Assembly: GCA_024235175.1 (NCBI GenBank)
Contig: JACKMX010000007.1
Coordinates: forward strand, 62,001-126,000
DNA: 64,000 nucleotides
Source of the DNA: Chromatiaceae bacterium
Lineage (GTDB): Bacteria; Pseudomonadota; Gammaproteobacteria; Chromatiales; Chromatiaceae
Direction of reading: 5' to 3'
Of this stretch, positions 16,712-24,508 are shown piece after piece; the first letter of the stretch is position 1; each line of letters opens with the position of its first letter. Under the pieces are notes generated by a model that made no database searches, was not told the DNA's origin, and worked only from the letters and a program-made list of their open reading frames with translations. Both the position numbers and the translations under genes were made by a program.

Positions 16712-17806
16712 TCAACTCCATAGAGGCACCTGTCCGGCCGCCAGCTCCAAATAGTCAGACTTTACCTCAACGGGTTCCCCATTGATTAAACCGGGATAAG
16801 CGGGTTGAAGTCCACTGATCGAAGCACGTGCCGCAAACTGCATATGGATCGCGCATTCAACGATATCCGGGATCGGTTCGAAGCAGCAGTCCGCCTCCGC
16901 CAGTATACTCTTCCATTGAGCCAGTGAGCGGCTGGAGAAGAGTCTCTGCAATTCGGTTATCAGCTCCTTCTGAGGCAGCGTCTCCTGATGCCGGGAAATC
17001 CATTCCGGATGGTCCGTTTGCAGACAGAACGCCTTCCAGAACTTCGTCTCCAGTGCCGCCAATGTCACGAATCGCCCATCGGATGTGATATAGATGTTGT
17101 AGCAGGCGGCGCCGCCATTCAACAGCAGCCGCTCACGCTGCGCCTGGTGTTCACTCTGTGAAACGGAGAGCCCCATATACTGCCAGGCCAGAATGGACTC
17201 GGTAAGGCTGATATCCAGAAAGGCTCCCTTGCCGTTTCGCTCCCTTTTCAGAAGCGCGGCCAGTACAGCGTTTACCGCCTGCATGGCTCCGGCGTGATCT
17301 GCAATTGGCGGAAAAGTCATTACCGGCCGCTGCGCTGTGCCTGAGAGAGTCAGGGCGCCGGCGACTGCACAGTAGGTCAGATCATGCCCCGCGCGGTCGC
17401 GATATGGGCCGGTCTGGCCGAACCCTGACAACGCACAGTGCACCAGCCTGGGATTGATTGCCTGTAACCGGTCGCGGTCAAAACCAAGCCTGGCCATGAC
17501 CCCGGGGCGGTAGGATTCGAGCAGAACGTCAGCGCCGCGCAGAAGCCGTGCCAGATGTCGTTTATCCTTTGTCTCTTTGAGGTTCAGTACAGCGATTGTT
17601 TTACCCCGGTTGAGGTGCCGGTAGATGGGGGAGGCATCTCCCGTCTGATCGCTGTACATGAAGCTGCGCATGGGATCACCGGTGGGAGGTTCTATTTTTA
17701 TGACCTCCGCTCCGAGATCTGCGAGCGATCTCGCGGCAAAAGGGCCAGGTATATACTGGGACAAATCCAGTACACGGTAACCGCTCAGAAGTTTGTTAGA
17801 GGGCAC
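16712..17806 (-). CDS. CaiB/BaiF family (class III) CoA-transferase or acyl-CoA racemase
   Basis: A protein of 364 residues with the family opening GYRVLDLSQYIPGPFAARSLADLGAEVIKIE and the ALSGFGQTGPYRDRAGHDLTY region, whose Asp is the catalytic position in this family. It is shorter than many CoA-transferases and similar in length to alpha-methylacyl-CoA racemases, so either CoA transfer or 2-methyl epimerisation is possible. The GTG start lies eight bases after the stop of the PaaK-like ligase gene, so it is the last gene of the ABC/ligase operon and probably acts on the acid imported by that system. Confidence 0.85.
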   Translation of the reverse strand: MPSNKLLSGYRVLDLSQYIPGPFAARSLADLGAEVIKIEPPTGDPMRSFMYSDQTGDASPIYRHLNRGKTIAVLNLKETKDKRHLARLLRGADVLLESYRPGVMARLGFDRDRLQAINPRLVHCALSGFGQTGPYRDRAGHDLTYCAVAGALTLSGTAQRPVMTFPPIADHAGAMQAVNAVLAALLKRERNGKGAFLDISLTESILAWQYMGLSVSQSEHQAQRERLLLNGGAACYNIYITSDGRFVTLAALETKFWKAFCLQTDHPEWISRHQETLPQKELITELQRLFSSRSLAQWKSILAEADCCFEPIPDIVECAIHMQFAARASISGLQPAYPGLINGEPVEVKSDYLELAAGQVPLWS

Positions 17807-17814
17807 GGCGTGGA

Positions 17815-19047
17815 TCAGTCGTAGCTGCGAATATCATCGATGACTTTACCATCGTTCGGAAGGGAGCCAACAGGGACAAACTCTATCTCTCCACGCACCT
17901 TGCAGACATCACGAATACTTTCGCCGATCGCAGCCGCAAGTTGTGCATCGCCGCGGTCCACCTCGCACCTGAGTTTCATGCTGTCGCTCTTATCGATCCA
18001 CTCCACCACCAGTCTGGCGCGGGCAATCTCCGGGTGGCGTTTTATCACCTTGTTCACCTGCTCCGGATGAATGAACATGCCACGTACTTTTGCGGTCTGG
18101 TCGGCGCGCCCCATCCATCCCTTGATCCTGTGGTTGGTTCGCCCGCAGGGGCTGGTGCCGGGAAGTATGGCTGAAAGGTCACCGGTCGCGAAACGGATCA
18201 GGGGGTAGTCCGGGTTGAGACTGGTGACAACGACCTCACCCACCTCTCCGTCAGCAACGGGTTCGCCGCTTCCCGGGCGCACGATTTCCAGATAGATGCC
18301 CTCATCGACAACCAGTCCTTCACGCGCTTCTGTTTCGTAAGCGATGACGCCGAGATCTGCGGTTGCATAGCACTGATAAACGTCGATTCCGCGCCCGGAA
18401 AAATTGTCTCGCAAAGGCGCCGGAAGTGCTTCACCGCTGACCAGTGCTTTGCGGATGCTGGTGACATCCACACCCATTTCGTCGGCCTTCTCCAGAATGA
18501 TTTTCAGAAACGATGGTGTTCCGACATATCCATTCGGCTTCAGATCGTCGATAGTCTGCACCTGTAGTTCGGTCTGACCGACACCGGCCGGAATCACCGT
18601 ACAGCCCAGCGCATGTGCCCCGCTGTCCACCATCGCGCCGGCGGGGGTCAGATGATAGGAGAAGCAGTTCTGTATCAGATCTCCCCGGCGGAATCCGGCA
18701 GCGAACAGGGTGCGGGCGAAACGCCAGAAATCGGATCTACGGGTGCCCGGCTCATAGATAGGCCCGGGGGAGGCGAATATGTAAGCGATATCACTACCCG
18801 AAGCAGCGAACCCACCGAAAGGGGGGGTTTCTCTCTGCAGTGTGAGCAGTTCGCTTTTCCGCGTTACCGGCAGTCTGGCAATGGCTGTGCCTGAGTCGAT
18901 ATTGTCCACGTCCAGATCGGCAAAACGTTTGGCGTAGGCCGCGGCTGCTGATTTGGCGTGAGCAACCTGCGCGGTAACTTGGCCGATTAAGTCGCGCGCG
19001 CGTTCGGCTGGGTCGCGGGTTTCCAGTGAATCGTAGTAGTTGGTCAT
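17815..19047 (-). CDS. PaaK-like (phenylacetate-CoA ligase family) AMP-forming ligase
   Basis: About 410 residues. Features are an N-terminal four-helix region, ASGS as a modified phosphate loop, YATADLGVIAYE near the adenine site, RFATGDLS and RIKGWMGRADQTAKVRG, the last being the hinge typical of phenylacetate-CoA ligases. It activates an aromatic or related acid to its CoA thioester. I place the start at ATG 19047 (MTNYYDS). The longer open frame upstream runs through a 28-bp palindrome and is not credible as protein. It lies inside the ABC operon between livF and the CaiB-type gene. Confidence 0.87.
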   Translation of the reverse strand: MTNYYDSLETRDPAERARDLIGQVTAQVAHAKSAAAAYAKRFADLDVDNIDSGTAIARLPVTRKSELLTLQRETPPFGGFAASGSDIAYIFASPGPIYEPGTRRSDFWRFARTLFAAGFRRGDLIQNCFSYHLTPAGAMVDSGAHALGCTVIPAGVGQTELQVQTIDDLKPNGYVGTPSFLKIILEKADEMGVDVTSIRKALVSGEALPAPLRDNFSGRGIDVYQCYATADLGVIAYETEAREGLVVDEGIYLEIVRPGSGEPVADGEVGEVVVTSLNPDYPLIRFATGDLSAILPGTSPCGRTNHRIKGWMGRADQTAKVRGMFIHPEQVNKVIKRHPEIARARLVVEWIDKSDSMKLRCEVDRGDAQLAAAIGESIRDVCKVRGEIEFVPVGSLPNDGKVIDDIRSYD

Positions 19048-19077
19048 TGAGTGTAAGTCCGAAGTTAGTTGCGGGCA

Positions 19078-19138
19078 GAAAAAAGGGGTCAGACCCCATT
19101 TATTTTTATGAAATAAATGGGGTCTGACCCCTTTTTTC
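19078..19138. repeat. 28-bp perfect palindrome (GGGGTC-type hairpin) within operon
   Basis: Arms 19078-19105 and 19111-19138 are perfectly complementary over 28 bp, with a 5-nt loop. Each arm also contains the smaller palindrome GGGGTCAGACCCC. It lies between the livF stop and the PaaK-like start, so in the operon RNA it would form a very stable hairpin ending in a U run. That could attenuate expression of the last two genes or protect the upstream mRNA. Confidence 0.85.
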
Positions 19139-19157
19139 TGCTCTGATCCCATTTAAT

Positions 19158-19973
19158 TCAAGTCAGCCAGCGTTTGCGACGGCGGTAGTGTTTAACGTCA
19201 CGAAAGCTCTTCTTCCCTTCGGTGGAGATGCCCAGATAAAACTCTTTCACATCCTCATTGTCCCCCAGATCCTTGGCGTTGCCTTCCATAACCACACGGC
19301 CGTTCTCCATGATGTAACCATAGTCCGAGTATCTTAGAGCGACATTGGTATTCTGTTCTGCCAGAAGTATGCTTACCCCTTCGTTCTGATTCAGTTTCTT
19401 GACGATCTCGAAAATCTCCTCGACCAGCTGTGGCGCGAGGCCCATCGAGGGCTCGTCAAGTAGGATCATATCCGGCCTTGCCATCAGCGCCCGGCCGATG
19501 GCGCACATCTGCTGTTCGCCGCCGGATGTGTAGCCGGCCTGGCTGGAGCGACGCTCGTAGAGTCGAGGGAAATAGTCGTACACCATCTTCATATCGTTGG
19601 CGATGGCTTTGCGGCCGTCTTTGCGCGTGTAGGCGCCGGTCAGCAGATTCTCCTCGATGGAGAGGTGCTCGAAACAGTGCCGTCCCTCCATGACCTGGAC
19701 TATACCCCGTTTGACCACATCCGACGGATTGAGATCGTGCACCTTCTCCCCTTTATACTCGATGCTGCCCTTGGTGACGTCACCGCGTTCCGCGCCGAGT
19801 AGATTGGAGATGGCTTTCAGAGTGGTCGATTTGCCGGCGCCATTGGCTCCAAGCAGTGCGACGATGCCGCCTTGGGGAACTTCGAGCGAGACGCCCTTGA
19901 GCACCAGAATGACGTGATCGTAGATCACCTCGATGTTGTTTATCTTTAAAAAGGCGTTGCCGTTTTCCGTCAT
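19158..19973 (-). CDS. livF: Branched-chain/HAAT-type ABC transporter ATPase, LivF-like
   Basis: A cytoplasmic ATPase of 271 residues: Walker A GANGAGKST, Q-loop VQVMEGRHCF, signature in TSGGEQQM, Walker B MILLDEPSMGLAP. It pairs with LivG to power the HAAT permease encoded upstream. The C-terminus carries an extra basic tail (HYRRRKRWLT) not usual in LivF. Because the neighbours are acyl-CoA ligases, the substrate is more likely a carboxylic acid than an amino acid. Confidence 0.9.
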   Translation of the reverse strand: MTENGNAFLKINNIEVIYDHVILVLKGVSLEVPQGGIVALLGANGAGKSTTLKAISNLLGAERGDVTKGSIEYKGEKVHDLNPSDVVKRGIVQVMEGRHCFEHLSIEENLLTGAYTRKDGRKAIANDMKMVYDYFPRLYERRSSQAGYTSGGEQQMCAIGRALMARPDMILLDEPSMGLAPQLVEEIFEIVKKLNQNEGVSILLAEQNTNVALRYSDYGYIMENGRVVMEGNAKDLGDNEDVKEFYLGISTEGKKSFRDVKHYRRRKRWLT

Positions 19974-20057
19974 GCCATACCTGCAGTTTCAGATCAGCTG
20001 TAAAGATATCCCGGGGCCGGTCGACCCCGGGGGTTGCCTTCATGCAACCATTTGCGC

Positions 20058-21386
20058 CTATTTGCAGTCGCGCGGGGTGATGCCTTTCTCTTTGGCATAC
20101 TGTGCGGCGGACTCTTCGTACATTGCGCGCAGCATTGTCGAGTTGGGCTCTATCCAGTCGCTGATCGGCTGCCACTGCTTACCGTCCCACTGGGTTACCT
20201 TGGCACGTCCCTTTCCCTGATGGTCGGCACAGTTCAGCTTGATCGGATCGAACAGGCCATCGGCACCAACCTCTTTCAGACGCGCTTCGGTGATATCCAA
20301 CCGGTCCATTGCCCAGGCAACCTGTTCGCCGGTCATCGGCTTGTTGCCGAACTCGGCCATTGCGGTACGCAGTGCCTCGGTCAGGATGAAGGCGCTCTGG
20401 ATACCCCGGTTATAAGCCACCTCACCGGTATTATCCGCGGATTTCGCCGATCCTTTGCCTTTGGCATAAAGCTCGCTCTTTATCTGTTGGTGTACGCCGA
20501 AATCGGATCCCACGCCATTGAACTGGAGCGACTTGTAACCCATGGCCGCATCACCGGCTGGAACCATGTCCGCATCATTGCCCGACCACCAGACGCCGAT
20601 GAATTTTTCACGCGGAAAACCGACCGCGGCCGCTTCTTTGATGGCGGTGGCGTTCATCACACCCCAACCCCACATCAGCACATAGTCGGGCCGCAGCTGA
20701 CGGCCTATCTTTAACCAGGTGGCCTTTTGTTCGAGACCCGGATGGGGTACCGGAAACTCTGAGAATTCAAACCCGTGCTGGGATGCCAGCGCCTGCAATG
20801 TCTTGATTGGCTCCTTGCCATAGGCAGAGTCGTGGTAGACCAGCGCAATCTTCTTGCCCTTCAGATTGCCGTAGCCGCCCTCTTCGCCGGCGATGTAGTG
20901 AATAGCTATGTCGGCACCACCCCAGTAGGTGGCCGGCGGTACAAAGACGTAGGGAAAGACCCGTCCATCCGCCCCGTCGGCGCGGCCGTAGCCGGATGTG
21001 ATCAACGGAATCTTATCGGCAACCACGCGATCCAGCAGCGCGTATGTTATGCCGGTTGAGAGTGGCATTACCGCGGGCATGCCGGTGCTGCCTTTGTTCT
21101 TCAGGCGCTCGTAACACTCCACTCCCTTATCCGTGTTGTATGCGGTATCGCACTCTTCAAGTTCAAGTTTGACCCCATTTATCCCGCCGTCTTTTGCATT
21201 GAGCAGCTCGATGTAGTCGGCAAATCCATCTGCCCAGGGAATGCCGCCGGGTGCATAAGGTCCGGTACGGTAAACCAGGGATCCGATAAACTGGTTGTCC
21301 GCTGCCAGTATCACGGAACTGCCCGTAAGGCTGCCGCCAATCACCATAGCAGCGATAATGCCGGTTTTTATACGTTTTATACTCAC
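20058..21386 (-). CDS. HAAT-type ABC transporter substrate-binding protein
   Basis: A 442-residue periplasmic binding protein with an N-terminal signal peptide (basic KRIK, hydrophobic stretch, cleavage near VILAAD). The type I periplasmic fold is evident from GINGVKLELEECDTAYN, GKKIALVYHDSAYGKEP and WAMDRLDIT. It starts at a GTG preceded by GGAGGAGAA. The family binds amino acids, amides or aromatic/short acids. Co-transcription with a PaaK-like ligase and a long-chain-type ligase points to an organic acid. A 153-bp five-hairpin element separates it from livM. Confidence 0.87.
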   Translation of the reverse strand: MSIKRIKTGIIAAMVIGGSLTGSSVILAADNQFIGSLVYRTGPYAPGGIPWADGFADYIELLNAKDGGINGVKLELEECDTAYNTDKGVECYERLKNKGSTGMPAVMPLSTGITYALLDRVVADKIPLITSGYGRADGADGRVFPYVFVPPATYWGGADIAIHYIAGEEGGYGNLKGKKIALVYHDSAYGKEPIKTLQALASQHGFEFSEFPVPHPGLEQKATWLKIGRQLRPDYVLMWGWGVMNATAIKEAAAVGFPREKFIGVWWSGNDADMVPAGDAAMGYKSLQFNGVGSDFGVHQQIKSELYAKGKGSAKSADNTGEVAYNRGIQSAFILTEALRTAMAEFGNKPMTGEQVAWAMDRLDITEARLKEVGADGLFDPIKLNCADHQGKGRAKVTQWDGKQWQPISDWIEPNSTMLRAMYEESAAQYAKEKGITPRDCK

Positions 21387-21463
21387 GCTTATTCTCCTCC
21401 AGTTGAACGAAACAGATTACCTTTACTTTTTCCCCTACAATTATAGGCAGACATTGATATTTA

Positions 21464-21616
21464 GTTAGCGTCCAGAAACACCCATCCATGGCATGTTTCT
21501 GGAACGAAACCGGAAAATGCGATTTCCCGGTTTCTTCATTTTCAAAGACTTATCATCTTTGAAAATGTTGGCACATTCATGTGCCAAGCTAGTGCCCGCC
21601 GTTTCCGGACGGACAC
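21464..21616 (-). mobile_element. Five-hairpin MITE-like element, family B copy 1 (153 bp)
   Basis: It is flanked on both sides by the 6-bp direct repeat TATTTA (21458-21463 and 21617-21622), a clear target-site duplication. The minus strand reads five successive hairpins: 21591-21616 (GAAA tetraloop), 21568-21587 (8-bp stem), 21537-21567 (perfect 12-bp stem, 7-nt loop), 21506-21534 (13-bp stem) and 21471-21503. It matches 54948-55100 with about 13 substitutions and no gaps by hand alignment. On the minus strand the non-Watson-Crick stem pairs are mostly G.U. It lies inside the ABC operon, in the sense direction. Confidence 0.85.
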
Positions 21617-21619
21617 TAT

Positions 21620-22699
21620 TTAATAAGGGAAGGGCCAAAGCCGCAGTTTTTCTTTGAGCAGCTGCCACAAGCGGGCAAGTCCATGCGGCTCCACGATCAG
21701 AAAGAAGATGATCAGCGCGCCGAACACCATGAACTCGATGTGTGAGATCATGTCCACGGCGATATTCAGGCCGAACCAGTGGGGTGCATTGGAGAGAAAG
21801 ATGGGCAGCAGCACGATAAAGGCGGCACCCAGAAAGGCACCCATGATGGAGCCGAGGCCGCCGATGATGATCATGAACAGAATCTGAAAAGAGCGATTGA
21901 CGTCGAACGCCAGTGGCTCCACGGAGCCGGTGTAGACAAACGCCCAGAGTGCCCCGGCGATGCCGCACAAAAACGAACTGTAACCGAACGCCTTGAGCTT
22001 GGTCGGAAGCATTTTTATGCCGATAATCTCGGCCGCAATATCCATGTCGCGTACCGCCATCCATTCGCGCCCGATATTGGACCGCACCAGATTTTTGGTC
22101 ATCAGCGCAAACAGTACCACCAGGGTCAGCGTGAACAGGTATTTAGCTTCGGGTGTCGCATAGGGTCCGGTCACGAAGTTGTCACCAAATAACGACATGG
22201 GAGGTGCCGAGATCACACCGGAAGAGCTGTAGTTGGTGAACCAACCGAACTTGTTGAACATCCAGATCAGGAAGAATTGGGAGGCGAGGGTGGCCACTGC
22301 CAGGTAGAAGCCTTTGATACGCAAGGAGGGAATGCCGAACAGAAGGCCGACCCCGGCGGTGATGCCACCTGACATCAATATCACCACCAGTATGTGCAAT
22401 TCCGGAAACGCGGTGGCGAGCTTGTAGGCGGCAAAAGCGCCGGTGGCCATGAAGCCACCGGTGCCCAGGCTCAGCTGGCCGGCGTAGCCAGTCAGTACAT
22501 TCAACCCGAGTGCAGCCAGCGCCAGGATCAGAAAGGGCAGCATGATGGTGCCCAGCCAATATTCGCTGGAGACAAGGGGAATCACCAGAAAAGCCACCAC
22601 CAGCAGTGCCCACATGAACCAGCGGTCCTGGCGGATAGTCAGAATCGCCTGGTCTGCCCTATAGGTCGACTTGAACTCGCCTGCTTCACGGTAAAGCAT
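21620..22699 (-). CDS. livM: HAAT-type ABC transporter permease, LivM-like
   Basis: An inner-membrane permease of ~359 residues with about nine hydrophobic segments and the family core LNVLTGYAGQLSLGTGGFMA near residue 80. GIKMLPTKLKAFGYSSFLCGIAGALWA and IIIGGLGSIMGAFLGAAF are the other typical LivM blocks. The ATG at 22699 follows the livH stop by a few bases; an in-frame extension overlapping livH was not used. Its stop lies directly beside the family B element. Confidence 0.9.
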   Translation of the reverse strand: MLYREAGEFKSTYRADQAILTIRQDRWFMWALLVVAFLVIPLVSSEYWLGTIMLPFLILALAALGLNVLTGYAGQLSLGTGGFMATGAFAAYKLATAFPELHILVVILMSGGITAGVGLLFGIPSLRIKGFYLAVATLASQFFLIWMFNKFGWFTNYSSSGVISAPPMSLFGDNFVTGPYATPEAKYLFTLTLVVLFALMTKNLVRSNIGREWMAVRDMDIAAEIIGIKMLPTKLKAFGYSSFLCGIAGALWAFVYTGSVEPLAFDVNRSFQILFMIIIGGLGSIMGAFLGAAFIVLLPIFLSNAPHWFGLNIAVDMISHIEFMVFGALIIFFLIVEPHGLARLWQLLKEKLRLWPFPY

Positions 22700-22703
22700 A
22701 GAC

Positions 22704-23696
22704 TTACACCCTCTCGATGATCTTTTCGCCAAACAGCCCCTGCGGGCGGAATACCAGGAATGCCAGCGCCAGCATGTAGGCGAACCAGTCTTCGATGCCG
22801 CCTCCGATCAATGGTGCGACGAAAACCTCTGCCAGTTTTTCGCCGGCACCGATGATCAGGCCGCCGACAATCGCGCCTGGCACCGAAGTGAATCCGCCGA
22901 GGATCAGCACCGGCAGTGCCTTCAATGCGATAAGAGCCAGAGAGAACTGCACACCGAGCTTGCTGCCCCACATGATGCCGGCCACCAGTGCGACTATGCC
23001 GGCCACCGCCCAGACGATGACCCAGATATGTTTCAGTGGAATGCCTACGCTCAATGCAGCCTGATGATCATCTGCCACCGCGCGCAGGGCGCGGCCAATG
23101 CGGGTGTACTGGAAGAAAAGCGCCAGGCTGATAACCAGAATACCGGCAATCAATGCGGCCACAAGATCGAAATCATTGATCAGAATTCTGCCGTCAAAGT
23201 ACAACCCTGGACTGTTCGGGATTCCCAGATCGAGGATTTTCACCTCCGAACCCCACAGCGTCTGGCCAAATCCATCCAGGAAGTAGGTGATGCCGATGGT
23301 GGCCATGAACAGGATGATATGTTCCTGGTTGACCAGCGATCTGAGTACCACCCGTTCGATCACAATTGCCAGCAGCAGCATGACAGCAAGTGTGACGATT
23401 ATCGCCAGCCACATGGGCAGGCCCCGTTCGTTGAGCCCCACCAGTGTCAGTGCGGAGAAGAGCACCATAGCGCCCTGGGCAAAGTTGAATACACCCGACG
23501 CTTTGAAAATAAGCACGAATCCCAGCGCCACCAGCGAGTACATGACACCCGCCAGCAGCCCGCCGATGGCAACCTCGAAGAAGAACGGCCACTCGAAGAA
23601 GATATCCTTGGAAAGTTGCCCGACCGACCACGGAATCGCCACCATCAAAAACAGAGTGGCCAGGAAGATATAGATGACCTCTTTTTCTATGCGCAT
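22704..23696 (-). CDS. livH: HAAT-type ABC transporter permease, LivH-like
   Basis: A 330-residue permease with about eight membrane segments. Typical LivH blocks are MYSLVALGFVLIFKASGVFNFAQGAM, ATIGITYFLDG, GRALRAVADDHQAALSVGI and GGFTSVPGAIVGGLIIG. It partners LivM to form the membrane channel. It lies 10 bp after livG and almost touches livM, so it is translated as part of one operon. Confidence 0.9.
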   Translation of the reverse strand: MRIEKEVIYIFLATLFLMVAIPWSVGQLSKDIFFEWPFFFEVAIGGLLAGVMYSLVALGFVLIFKASGVFNFAQGAMVLFSALTLVGLNERGLPMWLAIIVTLAVMLLLAIVIERVVLRSLVNQEHIILFMATIGITYFLDGFGQTLWGSEVKILDLGIPNSPGLYFDGRILINDFDLVAALIAGILVISLALFFQYTRIGRALRAVADDHQAALSVGIPLKHIWVIVWAVAGIVALVAGIMWGSKLGVQFSLALIALKALPVLILGGFTSVPGAIVGGLIIGAGEKLAEVFVAPLIGGGIEDWFAYMLALAFLVFRPQGLFGEKIIERV

Positions 23697-23706
23697 GATC
23701 TCAGGC

Positions 23707-24492
23707 CTAATTGGAGACGCCGAGATAGGCGTCGATCACTGCTTGGTTTGCACGTACCTCGTCAGGCGGGCCGTCCGCCAGTTGGAGTCCGTAATCCAGC
23801 ACCACCACCCGGTCGGATAGATCCATGACCACACCCATATCGTGCTCGATGAGCACGATGGTGGTGCCGAACTCATCGTTGATGTCGAGCACGAAGCGGC
23901 ACATATCCTCTTTCTCTTCCACATTCATGCCGGCCATGGGTTCGTCCAGCAGCAGAAGTTCGGGTTCCGCCGCCAGCGCACGGCCCAGTTCAACCCGCTT
24001 CTGCATGCCGTACGGCAGCTTGCCGACCGGGGTCTTGCGAATCGCCTGAATCTCCAGAAAGTCGATAATCTCCTCGACCTTTTTGCGGTGCTCGATCTCC
24101 TCTTTCTGTGCCTTGCCCCAGTAGATCGCCTGCTGCAGCATGTTCGATTTTATCTTCAGGTTGCGCCCGGTCATGATGTTGTCCAGCGTACTCATGCCCT
24201 TGAACAGCGCGATATTCTGAAAGGTTCTGGCAATACCCTGTGCGGCGGCGTGATGCACCTTCATCTGATCACGGGTTACACCGCGGTAGGTGATGGTGCC
24301 CTGCTGCGGGTGGTAGACACCATTGATCACATTCAGCATGGAACTCTTGCCTGCGCCGTTGGGGCCGATGATGGAACGGATTTCACCCTGCCGGACATCG
24401 AAACTGATATTGTTCAACACCCGCATGGCGCCGAACGACAGCGAAATGCCCTCCACGCGCAGCACCACCTCACCCAGTTTGCGTTCGTGCAT
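23707..24492 (-). CDS. livG: HAAT-type ABC transporter ATPase, LivG-like
   Basis: A 261-residue ATPase with Walker A GPNGAGKSS, ARTFQNIALFKGMS (the LivG Q-loop region), KLPYGMQKRVELGRALA as signature, and LLLLDEPMAGMNVEEKED as Walker B. Its start lies 16 bases after the stop of the AMP ligase gene, which supports co-transcription. It is one half of the ATPase pair with LivF. Confidence 0.9.
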   Translation of the reverse strand: MHERKLGEVVLRVEGISLSFGAMRVLNNISFDVRQGEIRSIIGPNGAGKSSMLNVINGVYHPQQGTITYRGVTRDQMKVHHAAAQGIARTFQNIALFKGMSTLDNIMTGRNLKIKSNMLQQAIYWGKAQKEEIEHRKKVEEIIDFLEIQAIRKTPVGKLPYGMQKRVELGRALAAEPELLLLDEPMAGMNVEEKEDMCRFVLDINDEFGTTIVLIEHDMGVVMDLSDRVVVLDYGLQLADGPPDEVRANQAVIDAYLGVSN

Positions 24493-24508
24493 TGTCTGCT
24501 CCTGCGCC

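Noticed and set aside
17815..19152. Longer PaaK-like ligase starting at 19152
   Set aside because: The extra 35 residues translate the 28-bp palindrome; the family N-terminus begins at 19047.
21464..21616. Riboswitch or attenuator leader for the substrate-binding protein gene
   Set aside because: A near-identical copy with its own target duplication exists at 54948 beside unrelated genes, so it is a mobile element; a secondary regulatory effect remains possible.
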